Origin: an uncultured Spirochaetales bacterium
GTDB lineage: Bacteria; Spirochaetota; Spirochaetia; Sphaerochaetales; Sphaerochaetaceae
Assembly (NCBI GenBank): GCA_949293335.1
Contig: CASFDA010000025.1
Location: 1 to 41,224 of the forward strand
Length of the DNA: 41,224 nucleotides
Reading direction: 5' to 3'
Of the stretch, positions 40,718 through 41,224 are shown one piece after another (the first letter of the stretch is position 1; every line of letters begins with the position of its first letter). The notes under the pieces were generated by a model. That model was not told the DNA's origin. It saw nothing but the letters and a program-made list of their open reading frames with translations, and did no database searches. Made by a program: the position numbers and the translations under genes.

Positions 40718-40756
40718 AAAATACACGATTGTAATACAATAAGCAACACAATTGTA
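40718..40756 (-). promoter_or_regulatory. Toxin-antitoxin promoter with ATTGTA/TACAAT operator sites
   Basis: Minus strand TTGCTT (40746-40741), 17-nt spacer, TATTTT (40723-40718). The spacer contains a perfect inverted repeat ATTGTA-A-TACAAT (40728-40740). A third half-site ATTGTA at 40751-40756 makes a second, 10-nt spaced inverted repeat across the -35. Confidence 0.6.
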
Positions 40757-41100
40757 TCTATGCATGAAGCATGCTGCTGGTATTGTCCTTCTGAGGAGAG
40801 CATGCGGAATCATTTCTCATAATGTCTGATCTGGCTGACAGACAGGGCGAAGGCATGAAAAAAGGCGGATGAAATCTAGGATGGAGAAGATTTATTCCAA
40901 GCGTCAATTAAGAATTAATTAAAAAGCAGTAGACTTCTCTGGTAAGCTGAAGGAACAGAAAGCCAGAGAGACAAACTATGAAAGCAATACGCAGCAAAGA
41001 AGAGAAGATTCAGCTTGTTCAGGTGTTAAGGGCGGCACGAAATGCCCCCTCCACCACCTGTTAATGACCGACTCTAACACTGATTGAGCATTCCTTTTTT
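40757..41100. other. Gene-poor stretch between toxin-antitoxin pair and IS element
   Basis: Apart from the short transposase-like remnant at 40978-41064 I see no gene here. It contains an AT-rich palindromic patch (TTAAGAATTAATTAA near 40909) and an imperfect hairpin around 41030-41050 (GGGCGGCA with TGCCCCC). Confidence 0.4.
40978..41064 (+). pseudogene. Short remnant resembling the start of an IS66-type accessory transposase gene
   Basis: A 28-codon frame starts MKAIRSKEEKIQLVQ and then becomes unrelated (VLRAARNAPSTTC, stop). The 'KEEKIxLVQ' opening resembles the N-terminus of IS66-family helix-turn-helix accessory proteins, which run to about 100 residues. This copy is cut short, perhaps by deletion or by the adjacent insertion. 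The similarity rests on about 15 residues, so it is weak. Confidence 0.3.
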
Positions 41101-41102
41101 AG

Positions 41103-41144
41103 TGGACACAGAAAAACAAGGGTATAACATTCTAAGGAGGGGAA
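41103..41144 (+). mobile_element. Left end of an IS3-type element
   Basis: TGGACACAGAAAAACAAGGG begins about 40 bp before a transposase start and has the TGG-ACAC look of IS3-family terminal inverted repeats. The other end is outside the window, so the boundary is approximate. Confidence 0.5.
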
Positions 41145-41224
41145 ATGCCCAAAAGGTATTCAAGGCAATTTCGTAAGATGGTTGCGGAACTAATTTGTGT
41201 CCAAAATGAGGGAACAATTAAGAC
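41145..41224 (+). CDS. IS3-family transposase OrfA, N-terminal fragment cut by window edge
   Basis: ATG preceded by AAGGAGGGGAA, then 26 codons to the edge: MPKRYSRQFRKMVAELIC followed by VQNEGTIK. The 'KRYS-x-FR-x-x-V-x-L' opening is the standard start of IS3-family OrfA helix-turn-helix proteins. The rest, including any frameshift to OrfB, is beyond the window. Confidence 0.6.
   Translation, partial: MPKRYSRQFRKMVAELICVQNEGTIK

Noticed and set aside
1-41224. CRISPR array
   Set aside because: No set of regularly spaced direct repeats was seen. The only tandem repeat is two copies of a 12-mer at 39891-39914.

Overview
This window reads as a compact bacterial chromosome segment of roughly mid-40s % GC by eye, most likely from a host-associated spirochaete. 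The Sphaerochaeta/Treponema side of Spirochaetota fits best. This is inferred from the DUF3798 binding protein linked to a two-NBD ABC ATPase and two permeases, the lspA plus small membrane protein pair, and the bacterial-type ProRS and AspRS sequences. It is not proven. Genes are tightly packed, with many 4-nt ATGA overlaps and several convergent pairs whose 3' ends overlap by 18-36 bp. Mobile DNA lies only at the edges: a TnpB fragment at the left, and a toxin-antitoxin pair, a transposase remnant and the start of an IS3-type element at the right, just beyond a tRNA-Ala gene.

Layout. 1-466: TnpB-type fragment. 719-2626: type I pullulanase. 2927-3439: ankyrin-repeat protein. 3531-10837 (minus strand): a conserved hypothetical, a GltD-type oxidoreductase, proS, a hypothetical, an OsmC-family protein, a BaiN/HI0933-type flavoprotein and aspS. 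10946-12359 (plus): rsmI and a SpoU/TrmH methyltransferase. 12339-14225 (minus): LonC-like protease with a degenerate P-loop. 14307-16797 (plus): Nif3-like, lspA, a small membrane protein and a beta-propeller glycosidase-like protein. 16842-20299: a membrane-anchored hypothetical, an M18 aminopeptidase (minus), a DUF2238-like membrane protein and a probable outer-membrane beta-barrel. 20397-21551 (minus): metK. 21693-23137 (plus): HAD phosphatase and TetR regulator. 23102-24927 (minus): zinc-ribbon membrane protein, DUF5685 protein and J-domain/TPR protein. 24992-28559 (plus): glycerophosphodiesterase, alkaline phosphatase and YibE/F-like protein. 28597-30159 (minus): putP. 30235-30945 (minus): orphan. 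31033-32412 (plus): MATE transporter. 32395-33852 (minus): glgA. 34182-39687 (plus): the DUF3798 ABC transporter operon. 39770-39843: tRNA-Ala(GGC). 40040-40701 (minus): PIN/Phd toxin-antitoxin.

Themes. Glycogen metabolism is represented at both ends (pulA, glgA). glpQ and phoA together suggest phosphate release from glycerophosphodiesters and phosphomonoesters. The largest coherent system is the five-gene DUF3798 transporter. Its ATPase appears to have one complete and one degenerate ATP site, and a strong hairpin separates the binding-protein gene from the rest.

The most unusual signal is in the starts. At least eight genes lack a Shine-Dalgarno sequence and instead have a -10-like hexamer (usually TANNNT) ending 6-7 nt before the ATG, often with a -35 hexamer 17 nt further upstream. 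This predicts leaderless mRNAs coexisting with ordinary SD-led genes. Two divergent gene pairs appear to share one -35 hexamer in opposite orientations.
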